A stretch of DNA of 64,000 nucleotides from Erythroxylum novogranatense (taxonomy: Eukaryota; Streptophyta; Magnoliopsida; Malpighiales; Erythroxylaceae), in the NCBI GenBank assembly GCA_029891385.1, contig CM057231.1:63099103-63163102 (forward strand). The letters run 5' to 3'. Of this stretch, positions 11,687 to 22,858 are shown in pieces. A program made the position numbers and the translations under genes. A model generated the notes under the pieces. It was given only the letters and a program-made list of their open reading frames with translations. It did not search any database and was not told where the DNA came from. Each line of letters starts with the position of its first letter. The first letter of the stretch is position 1.

Positions 11687-12485
11687 TTCTGAGGAATTAT
11701 TTCAGCTAGGCTAAATGGAGTATAGCCACTGAGGTCTGATATGGATTAGGGGTCGGGATCAGTTTGTACCTGCACATGTCTTCATTGATTTTTATTTTTG
11801 TATTATGTTCTGCAAGAATTGTACAAAGTGTATGTAAACGATTTGGTAATGAAATGACTTTATGGTTTCAAGTGTTTGGTATCTGAAATGGGCCCAAATT
11901 TAAGGTTAAATACTGATGTTTGTAAAGATTGTGGCTTGGAAATGGAAATGTTTTCAAATGACACAGGCCCAATTTGATTAGTAATTTCCGCTTGCATGTA
12001 TTTTGTTTTAAAGAAACAAAAGTTTTGAAATGAATTTTTGACTGAATGATCGTTCTAGCATGCCACCCTTGTGGGGTACGTACTCGGATATCACCATAGA
12101 TGTCGGGTACGTGTCTTGTGAGAGTGGGGTGTTACATCCTGTCCGGAATCCAAACACATTCATATCACATTCATCCATATCCAAGTCACATTCATATTTC
12201 AATTCACTATACAAATCATAATTCATCATACACACTTTCATAAATCAAGTCCTTATACAAATTCATAAATCATTTACATCACTCCAAACTAACTGCATTA
12301 CTAAAATAATAGTGGCATTTTCAGGCCACAAATACAACATCAACTTCGTAAACCAAAATAAAAAGATATACAAATCTCCCAAAATACACAACATCTTATT
12401 TTTACAAAAATCTAACTTCAAAAACATCGTAACAAACATAACGGATAAACGTCTTGACTTTCTTTCATCCGATCTCCTTCTTGAA

Positions 12486-12526
12486 ACCTGGAGATGGGGA
12501 TGAAAGGGGGTGAGCTTTACAGCTCA
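12486..12526 (-). promoter_or_regulatory. stem-loop and pyrimidine/CAGG module, LTR A
   Basis: On the minus strand TGAGCT-GTAA-AGCTCA (12526-12511), then a C/T-rich run and CCAGGT (12491-12486). Spacing matches the modules in LTRs M and G. This also supports minus orientation for A. Confidence 0.5.
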
Positions 12527-14699
12527 TGGATAACATGTTTATAAATCAAAAAATAAGCAAAAATCATTTTTTTAAAACTGTTGCCATTTTATAAAATTTT
12601 CACAGTAGAAATTCATCAAATGCTTATTTCTCAAAATTTCTCAAATTTTCAAACTTCATGAACCATTTCAAATCATAGAAATCTCAATTTCTTTCAAAAA
12701 TTCATGAACAATTTTTAAAATCATGTAATGCATCACAGTAACACACATAAGCACGTAACATATCAGAATTTGGTTTGGGTCGGTCCAGAAACAGAACGTA
12801 CTGCACATTCCCGCATAGCGGTCCTGTGCATGGGAATGTGCAACCATGAATAAAACGTACTACACCTTCCTACATAGCGGTCCGGTGTAGCCGTGAACTT
12901 ATGGGAGTCCTTAACAGAGCCCCAATGCCACTAGCGGGCAGGCGGGCGAAGCTTAGACAAGTGCACTTGACCCTCTTATGGGACCTAACCAAACCCACAT
13001 AACAGATAATTCACACATGACAATCGGATTGCCCGAAGACATAATTCGAAAACTTACTTTTTACATCGTGTTATATCAAACAAATTTCATTCATAATTTC
13101 CAAAATTTCAAAATTCACATAACAATCAAATTCACATAGCAATGCTTCAATCATTCAAAACTAAAGGATTCTCAAACATCAAAGTCAAAGAATGCAACAA
13201 TTTTTCATAATTAGCAAATTATTCAAAACAATGAATGTAACAATTGTATCGATTTTATCAAATCATCCGAAAACAATTTTCGCAATTTCTTAAATCATTA
13301 CAAAATCAATGAATTTAATCATTCGAAAATATATTTTTTTCAAACATTTTACTTCTCTTGATTTTTCGAAAACACATACATAGCTTATAATTCAAATTAT
13401 AAACATGGTACCCACCTCATTTCTATGCTTGTAACTTGTCCAAAGCATCAATTTCCCTATTGCCTCACTTAAATTTCCTAATTCATGACAAAATCTCTAA
13501 TTAATAAACATCCAAAATTGAGCAATTTAAACCTTGCAATCTCCAAAATTGATTTTAGAAATCACAAACCCATACCATTCTTAAGCTATCTAAACCAAAA
13601 TCTCATTAAAATTTCAAAGATAAAAAATCGTCTCTTACCTTAATCTTCTCCAAATCCGAAATTTCTTGCCTCATCTTAGAGCTCTCATATTTTTCCATCT
13701 TTTTCCCTCTTGGATCCACTTAAAATCTTGCTTGAAGACTCATAAAAATCGAACCCTAGTTTCTATTCTTCTTCCCCTATTCTTTCCACTGAAACTTTCC
13801 CTCTCTCTTTTCTTCTTTCATTTGTTCTTTTCTTAAAGTTTCGGGCTTCTCCTCCCTCTTAAACGACAACCCTTAATTCTTGCCTTTAATGAATATAAAA
13901 ATACCCAATTGCCCTTCCTTAAAAGCCTTAAAACTTAACACTTTAAGTGATCTTAAAATTTTGCCCCTAAAAATTCATTTTAATTCATGCTTACATTAGG
14001 ATATTTTTCTAAACATCAAATTGAAGGAATTTGGTAAAACTTCCTTCTAAAGAAATGTTCCTCATAGTCTCAATTTCATAACGCCACCAAAATCATTTAA
14101 TTTGGTGCACTACTAAAAAAGTTAAACTCCAAACATTTTTGACTATTTTTATGTTAAAACATTTCCAGTAGTTTAATTCCATTCGAAAATTGATAATCTT
14201 AGAGGCTGAATTGAATCTTGAGTCCTTCAGAACATTTGTAGCTCTATTTTCTAGTTTAATCCAAATTAAGAATCAACTCATTTCGATGACTAGAGCAAAA
14301 GTTATGGCCAAAATACTTTCAGCTCTTACTAATCCAAGACTGAACACTAAACCCAACTTCAATCCAGAAATTGAAAGTCTTAGAGGCTAAATTGAAATTA
14401 AATTCCTTCATATGACTTGTAGCCCCATATCGCTTTTGCAACTAGAAACAGTTAAATCGGATCTCGACAGATCAAAACTTCACTAAAATACTAAACCATG
14501 TTCAGAAAATTTCCCAACTCACATTGATTAAATCAATCATCCTCAATTTAATCTAAAACATCTACAAATTTTTCATAGACAGATAGAGGGATGTCTTAGG
14601 AATCCAACGCTTTAAAAATCAAGTCAATCGGATATTAGACGGAAAATTTATAAATAAAAGATTGGAAAGGGGTCGGATTAGGGGAGGAAAATAACAAAA

Positions 14700-14840
14700 T
14701 CGGAAGGAATCAAAACGACGTCACATGGGGTGAAAATCACAGATGAAACGATGTCACACACAAGGGAACGACAGCGTGCTGGGCGAGCGCGCACTCTCCC
14801 TTGCAAACGCAAGCTGCTCGTAGGGTGAGACGCTCGCCCT
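14700..14840. repeat. CG-rich palindrome block in LTR A
   Basis: A GC-rich island in AT-rich LTR with inverted words such as GGGCGAGCG and CGCTCGCCC, beside an AT dinucleotide run (14862-14885). It occupies the place where LTR C has its TCGCGATCGCGA cluster (44722-44850), although the rest of the two LTRs aligns well. Confidence 0.7.
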
Positions 14841-14861
14841 AGTGAGGGTGCATGTGATTTC

Positions 14862-14885
14862 CATATATATATATATATATATATA
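14862..14885. repeat. AT dinucleotide microsatellite
   Basis: Uninterrupted AT repeats directly beside the palindrome block of LTR A; LTR C has no such run at the matching place. Confidence 0.9.
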
Positions 14886-14889
14886 ATCG

Positions 14890-15720
14890 AAAATTTCAAA
14901 ATTCATAACTCTTGCTCCCAAACTTCAAATTTGACAAATTTGGTATCAATAGAAAGCTCCAAGGAAGCTCTACAACTTCCATTAAGAACTCAAAAATCAA
15001 TTCCATCTCTCAAGGGGTCAAAAATGCAATCAAAGTTTCTGTTCCTACTTGCCATCCCAAAACAGTAACAGAGACTTCTAAAATTTCTATCTTTCAACTC
15101 CAAGGTCCAAACATGTCATATTTTGTATCAATGAAAAGGTCAAAAAACAACCTACAACTTTCATGAAAGACAGTAAAATCAATTTGGCCTCTAAGGGAGT
15201 CAAAAACCACTTCAAAGTTCCTGTCCACTAATACTCTTCCGAAACAGTAACATCAACTTTTAAAAATTCATAACGTCCTATTCCATGATCCAAAAATTCC
15301 ATAATTTACATCAATGGAAAGATCAGAACATAATATAAAACTTTCATGAAGAACTTAAAAGCAATTTCAACCTCTAGCTAAGTCAATTTTTCAATCAAAG
15401 TTTCTGTTCAGAAATTGTCATCCTATACCACATCCAAACTTTAAAATTTCATATCTTCCAATTCCCACATCCACAAATAACAGATTATACATCATTGTAA
15501 AGCTATAAACTTCCTATACAACTTTCATGTAGACCACTTAACTCAATTAAAAACATATCAGTCCAGAATTCACCTCAAAACACAGCATGCACAATCCTAC
15601 ACTTAAGAGCATTTTCAAAAACAAAGTAAAATACACTTAAATTTGAATGGTCATAACTTTCAATCCTGATATCGAAAACTGTCATACTTTATGGCGATAA
15701 AAAACTATCAACAGAAGCTA
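14890..15720 (-). repeat. degenerate ~180-base tandem repeats in LTR A
   Basis: Four to five diverged units, each with a phrase like ACTTTCATGAAGA, a CTCTAAGGGAGTCAAAA-type phrase, TTTCTGTT and a reference to ATTCATAACT. The matching array in LTR C is at 43840-44690. Units are too diverged to define exact borders by eye. Confidence 0.65.
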
Positions 15721-17277
15721 CAAGTTTCATGAAGATAATTTGATCAAAAACTGCCTAAATCAAGCCAGAAAAATTTATAAATTTTTAGATCCAATTTGGC
15801 ATTTTCTGTTGCTATTCATCCTCAAAATTTCAGATTTTCACATCTCTAAAATCTAACACTTTCACTAATAAATTTCATAATACAATACAAAATTTACCCA
15901 AAACCTCACATCAATTTCATTAAACTAAAAAACAACGTATTATTCTCAAAATATCATTTCAATTTGTTCAAACTAGAATTTGCTCACATAGAACATTACA
16001 CATACTCATTCAAAATCATGAATTTTCTTTTCCTTTACACATGACTAATTCACCACCAATTTCTCATTTCATGTCAAATTTTAACTCACAATTCTAAGAA
16101 AAGTTCGGGATCCAACAAGCTTCGTGCCACTAGCGGGCAGGTGGGAGAAATCTTTAATAAATTCAAAGTGCATTTGACATAATAGAACAGACCAGCACAA
16201 ACCCACATAATCATGCATTTCACATTTTGTAAACATGTTGGCCAAAATGGCACATTTCTGAAATTTGATTTTATAAACACAATATCCCTTCAAAATCCAT
16301 TTTCACATTCTTTCCATAAATCATCCACTCATTTCACACACCAAACATGTAGCAATTTCTCAATTATTCAAAGAAGCAATAAATGCAACATTTATAACAC
16401 AATTGAAAATTTTTAACTTTCTTGATTTGAAAATTGTTCATGGCTTATAAATTCCCACCATAAACATGTAACAATTTCTCAAAACATTTAAAGAGCAATA
16501 AATTCACATTTATAAAGTAGTTGAAAGCATTAAATTCCATTTATTTGAAAGAAACATTAATGGCTTATTTACTCAATTATAAACATGAAACCCACCTTGA
16601 ATTTCTTGCTTGAAATTTTTCCTAAGGATGCCTCTCCTCTTGCTCCTCTTGCTCTTCTTGTCTTTCTTGATTTCCTTTAACAATGAAAAAAATTCCATTC
16701 AATAGGAATTCAAATTGGAAACCTAAAGAAAACACATTCACTAAATTTGATCTTAGAATACTTAAACCTATACATTTCTGAAGCTTTATGAACCAAAACT
16801 TTTCCAAATATCCAAAGGATTAGAATTGAAATTACCTTGAATCTTCATCAAATAACAAGATTATTAGCTGAAATGGAAGCTCTTCTCTTACTCCTTCTTT
16901 TTCTCTTCTTAAACAACCTCAAAATCACTCTTCAAGACTAAAAAAAGATAAAACCTAATTGATCTTCTTTCTTTTCTCTCTTCTCCATGACACTCTCTTC
17001 TTTTTCTCCTCAATTAACATTTTGACCTTCTTAGAATGCAGGTTTCTTCTTCCCATTTTACCCTTAATGAGTGTGCAAAGTCCACTTTTCCCTTTCCTTT
17101 ATGTCTTATGTCTTTTAACCTTAAGTGACTAGACAAAAATACCCTTTATGCATTCTTACTATTTAATTTTAACATTTCTATTCCAATTTATAATTTTTAC
17201 TTATGCACACTAAATTAATGAAAAAGTTCTAAAAATAAATCCATAAATAAATCAAAGAGAAATTTTGGGGTCTAACT

Positions 17278-19311
17278 ATATATATAGATATATATGAGTT
17301 GTATTTATAAGATCATCTAAGTTAGATGAGACCTTTGTTGGAGTTATGTAAATATAAAGCCCTGGAAAGCAAGTGTATTTACATGTAACTTTATCTTTTT
17401 CAGTTACAGTTTTGTAATGAAAATATTTATTATTAATAAAACAAATAAGTTTGGTTTTATCTGTGTGAGCGTTATATATCTGGTCAAAAGGTACCAAGAT
17501 TCTTTTGTAAGTAATATACATATACATAGAGATGTATGGGAAACATGTATATTATTAGAATCTGAATTAATTGATTCACAGTTGAATAATCAAGTTGGTC
17601 GCTTGATTATTGTTTAGACTGTAGTGTTGTGATTTATCTCCATATAAGTAAAGGAGTTTACTTAAAGGGGATGATGAGTTTCATATCATGATAGTAGTAG
17701 ACTATCGATAATGGCACTATTAAATAAATTTGGGATCAAGTATGTTTTCAAAAATAAAGTGGGTCGTTACTTTAATCTTAAAACATACAGCTTAAGCATG
17801 CACTTATTATGAATCATAATCTTGATGAGTGGTGAACTCATATATGTTTCATTATAATTCTGGATATGATGAAAATGGATTTTTACATAGTATTTATCCA
17901 GTGTCTGCATGTTGGAATTATTAATTGAAACATGTATCAGGGAACATTCACTCAAATAAAGAGTTTATAGTGCTATCATCACTTCTAGATGTTTTAAGGA
18001 GATTTGGTGATTAAACTGACGCCAGTAGTTTGATGGACTAGCTATCCATCAAGTATTGACACCAAGATGAGATCTTGTGTGTTAATCACATTATAATGTA
18101 AAACGGGAGATCTGGAAAGAAAAACCAACATAAGGGCAAAACGGTAATTTTACCCTTTGTTGTACGGATGGCTATAATAAGGCTCTAAATAGGGTTTGTA
18201 ATTGGACATAAAATATGTATTCTCATAATATTTAATAATTCTAGAATTCAACTAATTTTTTTTAGTAGAATGACATTTAGTTAATAAGCTAGAATTAATT
18301 CTAATGAGATTGAATTAATTATGGGCTTATTGGAGCTTGAATTATCAAAGTCCAATAAGATTCTCCACTTGGCTTTAAGGAAGGTTATCAAGCTAAGTAA
18401 GAAATATAAATGGAGGTTTTAGAAGTTCATAATTGAATGTTGAGTTTTGTCTAATTAATGGTTAATTATAAGCCAAAATGTACATTTAGAAATGGGCTAG
18501 ATTTTGGTTTAATGTAATTAATTAGATTAATTATATTAAAACAATTATTTTTAAAGGAGAAGTAGCAATTTCGGTTTTTTTAGGTGAAATGTGAAGCTAC
18601 ACATTTGACATTAAAATGCTAAAGTAAAGATGGTCTTTATTATAGTTTATCATCATTAAATGGAGTTATGAACTTACCATTAAATGGTCTAATGGTTGTC
18701 TTTTAATGTTAGCATGTAACCTATTTGCATTCATTAGATTAAAGATGAAAGATGTACATTAGATGGAGCATCTTCGTTCTTTCTTCATGACAAAACCGAA
18801 ATTGGTTATTCAATTTTAGGTTATAGTATTTTCATATAGCCATTTTAAAGATAAATGAAGAGAGTCTAATTTATTGGCAATTTTATGATTGATTAATGCA
18901 AGAAGTGATGCATTGGATGCCTCTCTCCTCTTCCATTCATGCGTAACCGAAATTGTTTTGTAAGAAAGACATCTTGCATGTTCTTGAGACCTTCTCTCCT
19001 TTCATGCAAGGTAGAATCGAAAATACCAATTGAAAGAGTTTCATTTTTGGTTCTTCTTCTTCTAAGAAAATCTCCTCCAAGCATTTCTTCTCCTTTCCCA
19101 CCAAAGGATGTTGTTAACCTAATTGTCCTTGAAGAACAAGTGGTAAATCTAACTGGTTGAGGATACAACAACAAGGAGAAAGTAGATTGCTAAAGGAAAA
19201 GATTCAAATGCAAAGGATTTGGATACTAGAAGAAGGAGAGGATAGCGCAGTGCGCATTCAAAATTGTGGCAAAGGAGTTGGTAATACTCCTGATCTTGTT
19301 TATGTTTTATT
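17278..19311. other. LTR-like remnant J, no gene
   Basis: AT-rich sequence with no credible ORF over 100 codons. It looks like part of a copia-type LTR (TGTTGGAGTTATG at 17336, AATAAA-rich, terminal AG-rich part at 19150-19290). It is cut at 19311 where gypsy M begins. Its layout resembles remnant I (42000-43450), including a closing stretch ending in TATG-TTTATT, but homology is weak. Origin uncertain. Confidence 0.35.
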
Positions 19312-19937
19312 TGTTGGATCCCGATTTTTTTTATGATGTTTTTAAGCATGAATTACATTAATTATGTGTTTATGCCTTAGTTTGATTAATTTCGGAGTAT
19401 TAGTGGATAATTGAGGTTTATTTGAGTTTAATGTGGTCTAAATGGAAATTATAGGATAAAAATATATAAGGGCATTTTGGGAAGAGTGCTTGAGGTGGAG
19501 TGATTTAGGTTTGTCTAGGAGGGGTAAGTTGGTCCTTAGGGTTAAGAAAGAGTTAGAGAAATTAGAAGAAGGAAAAGAAGAGGAAAAGAGAAAAGAAAAG
19601 AAGGAGAAGTCGTAGGTGAGGAAGAAGAAGGAGAAAAGTGGGATATTCGATCTGTGTGATTTCCGACTGATTCGAAGTGTTTCCGGGTAAGTTTCACCTT
19701 GTTTAACCTTGTTTCGGTTGGATTAAACTAAAAGATAGGATGAATGTGTGTAATCGATGGTTTAGGGTTTTTAAGGCAAAAATGGTTAGATTTCTTAGGT
19801 TGATGCGTTTATAACTGATTTTGAGTTGCTGTTGGGTTAGAAAGATAGTATAAGACTTGATCTAAGGTTTAGATATGTTGCTTTTGGTTGAGGGAAGGAT
19901 TGAAATCAGAAAATGCAGGAAAAATAGGGTTCGGAGT

Positions 19938-20145
19938 AGCGACGTGCGTACGAAGAAGGCGGCACGCCGCGTGCACAAGGTGCACGTCACAGTGTTCACA
20001 AATGATGTGCATGCCGCGGCGCATAAATGTGCACGTCGCGACGTGCGTGAGGTGAGCACGTCACAACGCACACATTTGTGCTCGTCGCGTCGAGCCAGGC
20101 TTCGCCGCGGCGAAGGTACGTTCACCGCGACGAGCCCTAGGTTGT
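19938..20145. repeat. CGTCGCGACG palindrome cluster, 5' LTR of M
   Basis: GCACGTCGCGACGTGC is perfect at 20031-20046, with many variants (GCCGCGGCG, TCGCCGCGGCGA, CACGTCACAACG). The long R-rich ORFs on both strands here (about 110 and 127 codons) are a by-product of the GC-rich palindromes. Confidence 0.85.
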
Positions 20146-21091
20146 CTGAAAGAGAAATTTTGGTATTTTTAGGCATATCTTTTGGTGTAGATGTCCAATT
20201 GAGGTGATTTTTGATTCGTTGTGAACTAGAGATCAAGGGGTACAAGTTGTATGAAAAAGGGAAGTTCGGAATGTACCTCTAAGGGTTCGAAATTTTGGGA
20301 GGAAGTCGAATATAGACTTTTAGTTCTTTATTTTGGATTTCCATGTTTTGAATATTTTCTGTGGATATTGATTGAATGGAAACTTGGTTTGTTTTAGGAA
20401 ACCAAGCTGACTCGATTCCATCGCAAGAGGAAGGACATCAGTGAGTCAAAGACTCAAGCGATATTAGGTGGGTAATGTACTTATAGTTATTGTATGACTA
20501 GGCAATTTCTTGCCTATGTATGAATCTATGTTATATGTTATGTATGTTTAAACATGATGATTTGATTGATTTTGATTTCTTATACTTTGAAAGAATTATG
20601 AGAATGGATAGCATTAACTTTTGATTCTGAGCATGTTATGCCTCGACTTCGGTCATGGCATTTTGACTAAATGCAAAGTATGAAAGCATACCATATGATA
20701 AAATGATTATGAGCATGAGTATGTGCTTCTGTTTGGGCGAGAGTGGAACCATTTCATTCGTCACGTGCACGTTGACAAAAGCCTTCTCCCAGCTGCCCGC
20801 TTGTGGCCTATGAGATCCGAATGGACTCATTTCATTCAGGGTGTAAAATTTGGTTTCTCCCTTTTGTTTCCATGGAACACTTGAGCCATTGTGATGTGTA
20901 TTGCATATGCAAATTATTCATTGTGAAGCATACTTTGTAACATATTTGTGAGTTGAACTAACTATGCTGAATGCGTGTATTATTGACTTAACATGTAAAA
21001 GCTAGGATTGATGTAAGCACATATATAATATATATACATTCATATGCTTGAATTTGTGCTAATTGTCGATGGCTATAATTATATTAGCCAC

Positions 21092-21130
21092 TGAGCTGCG
21101 AAGCTCAACCCATTATTTTCCTCCTCAGGT
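21092..21130 (+). promoter_or_regulatory. stem-loop and pyrimidine/CAGG module, 5' LTR of M
   Basis: TGAGCT-GCGA-AGCTCA (21092-21107), then a T/C-rich run ending TCCTCAGG (CAGG 21126-21129). It looks like a pyrimidine tract plus 3' splice acceptor. The 3' LTR copy is at 25817-25859. Function is inferred only from conservation among diverged LTRs. Confidence 0.5.
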
Positions 21131-21533
21131 GCAGCTCAGGACATCAGTTGATCATTGCCAGGCATCGAAGAACTCCGCAGTAGTTAGAGATCATTGTATT
21201 AAGTTAGTATTTTAGTTGGCCCCCGAGCATGTCATCATGGAGCATATTTCATGTATTTTGGATTTAGACTTATTTGTATTATGTATGGTTGATAACACTT
21301 GTTGAACTTCTTTTGGATTGTAATGGCATGAAGCCCTTTAGTTACGGGGTGTTTAATTCATGTTTTGAATGCATGTGTAAGTGCTTGATTGTATGAGAAT
21401 GTTTTTGTGTGTGTGAATTATGAATCGAACTACGTATGGATGTTGGGATCGGATCCAAATGTTTGAGGCGCTCGGCGCGGGCGTAGCCCGAGGGGCCGCC
21501 TCGGGAATAGGGATCCGGGACCCAGACCCAACA

Positions 21534-21552
21534 TGTTTTGTATCAGAGCGCC
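21534..21552 (+). other. primer-binding site of gypsy M
   Basis: TGTTTTGTATCAGAGCGCC directly after the LTR; TATCAGAGC matches the initiator-Met tRNA complement (canonical TTTGGTATCAGAGC). Confidence 0.85.
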
Positions 21553-21701
21553 TAGGTTTAGTGTCCTCGACTTAGAATGCATATAGGATGAACTGTGTGA
21601 TTTATGATTACTTATGGCATTGATTAAGTGACATGCATATCATGCATACATGTAGGATTGACATGTAGCTAATCCCTAGTGTTTTCCTGTGAAGGAGTAC
21701 A

Positions 21702-22823
21702 ATGCCACCTCGTAGAAGGACACGAGGAGTTCTGCAAGGATCTGCTGCACCTGACTCTCCGACTAGAGAGGAGAGGACTGATGAGTCAGTAGCCCCAGGG
21801 AATACTGAGGCTTCTGTAGGGTTAGACAGTGAACCCATATTGTCGTAGTCTGAGGAGTCGCCGGTTCCGTAGGAGCCAGTACCTCCACTTGATCCGAGGT
21901 TGTTCCAGGCCTTCACCCAGGTATTTGTTCAGACTATAGGTCAGATGCCACGACTTATACCTTGACCCATTTCGAAGGGAGCGGTTTGATAGGTTGAGAA
22001 AGTATGGGGCAGTCGATTTCTTTGGGACATCAGATCCAGAAGAAGCCGAGACTTAGTTGAGAAAGACTGAGAGAGTGCTGGATCAGATGGAGTGTGAGGA
22101 TGACGAGAGACTCATCTATGTTGCAAGTTTGCTTCAGGGAGATGCTCTTCATTGGTGGGAGACTGTGCCAGGGAGTCAGATGAGGCCAGTAGGGTTGTCA
22201 TGGCAGAATTTCTTGGCTGCTTTTAAGAAGAAGTATCTATCAGAGGTTTACATTCAGCAGAAGCAGAGGGAGTTCCTTAGTCTCACCCAGAGGGAGATGA
22301 CAGTGAGTGAGTATGGCGTCGGTTCATGCGGTTAGCGAGGTATGCTTGAGATCGATCTTTGAGTGAAATTTATTAGATGTCGCCGATTTGATTCGGGTCT
22401 GCACTTGGCTATCAGAGAGAAGGTGATAGTGCAGAACTTCTATGACTTCCAACAATTAGTTGAGGCAGCTTTGAGGGTGGAAAATATTGAGAATATCAAG
22501 AGTGCGATGAACAAGAAGAAAGAAAGGCGAGAAGCGATTCGATGAGGGAGGTAGCACTAGTACTCCTATGCTGAGCAGAGTGCTAGGGCTGCCTATTCGA
22601 TCTGACGGAGGAGCGGTGGTGCGGTCGGCCGAGACCGATGAGGACTTCTACTGTTTCTCACCAAGCCTCGATGGTGGGCGACAGTAGAAGGGGAGATGGG
22701 GACAAGTCATCCGTCCCTAAGTGTGAGCACTGCAACAATTTCCATGGTGGAGAGTGTTATCGATTGACGGGAGCATGTTTCAATTGTGGACAGAAAGGAC
22801 ACAGGGCCAGAGAGTGTCCTTAG
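21702..22823 (+). pseudogene. gypsy gag (capsid and zinc knuckle), broken
   Basis: ATG at 21702 opens MPPRRRTRG. The capsid (retrotransposon gag) domain is readable at 22000-22310, with the motifs LRKTERVLDQM, GDALHWWE and FKKKYLSE. The nucleocapsid knuckle CFNCGQKGHRAREC (C-x2-C-x4-H-x4-C) lies at about 22777-22818. Several stops (e.g. 21847) and frame changes (near 22310 and 22545) break it. It would package element RNA if intact. Confidence 0.85.
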
Positions 22824-22858
22824 TTGTCTAGGAGAGAGGGATCTCAAATGCAAGCGTT

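Larger units (their letters stand above)
8943..12136 (+). mobile_element. solo gypsy LTR L (3194 bases) nested in A
   Basis: Starts TGTAACATCCCG and ends GGTGTTACA, flanked by TCCTG at 8938-8942 and 12137-12141. LTR B (56905-56925) supplies the uninterrupted target, proving the boundaries. No coding sequence. It contains a CGTCGCGACG palindrome cluster (9816-10040), tandem 70-base repeats (10957-11240), the stem-loop TGAGTT-GCAA-AACTCA (11644-11659) and CAGG at 11683. TGTAACATCC...GTTACA ends are typical of long plant chromovirus LTRs. Confidence 0.9.
8256..16117 (-). mobile_element. solo gypsy LTR A (~4.7 kb without the nested LTR L)
   Basis: Plus-strand left end TGTTGGGACCCG, right end GGGATCCAACA, flanked on both sides by AGCTT (8251-8255 and 16118-16122). 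There is no internal gag-pol, so it is a solo LTR left by LTR-LTR recombination. Orientation is minus: its 16117 end matches the 5' start of plus-strand LTR C (43451), and the TGAGCT stem-loop module at 12511-12526 reads toward 8256. The 8256-8942 and 12142-12250 parts are the empty-site counterpart of LTR B. Confidence 0.88.
6916..17277 (-). repeat. 5' LTR of gypsy D (interrupted by solo LTR A)
   Basis: LTR pieces 6916-8255 and 16118-17277 (about 2.5 kb together) flank LTR A, with AGCTT on each side as target duplication. The left end is TGTTGAGCC. The right end is GGGGTCTAAC followed by T, so the last base of the expected CA appears mutated. It holds a cluster of TTCGCCATGGTGAA-type palindromes (7180-7500), a twice-repeated ~70-base unit around AGAACGTACT (8120-8230) and a polypyrimidine strip (16620-17000). 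Confidence 0.75.
19312..21533 (+). repeat. 5' LTR of gypsy M
   Basis: 2222 bases, TGTTGGATCCCG...GACCCAACA. It contains a GA-rich strip (19550-19640), the CGTCGCGACG palindrome cluster (19938-20145) and the TGAGCT stem-loop module (21092-21129). Its ending is followed at once by the primer-binding site. It aligns with 24079-26245 over the full length but with many substitutions. Confidence 0.9.

Noticed and set aside
8943..12136. L as a DNA transposon or short non-autonomous element
   Set aside because: 5-base TSD, TG...CA ends with TGTAACATCC/GTTACA, and the LTR-type stem-loop module point to a solo LTR; there are no long terminal inverted repeats.
14190..15166. Small ORFs in LTR A (66 and 84 codons)
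   Set aside because: They fall in the degenerate tandem repeats, and the inverted homologue in LTR C does not keep them open.
19862..20245. Arg/Cys-rich ORFs of about 110 and 127 codons on both strands
   Set aside because: They overlap the GC-rich palindrome cluster of an LTR, mirror one another, and are not kept in the other LTR of the same element.
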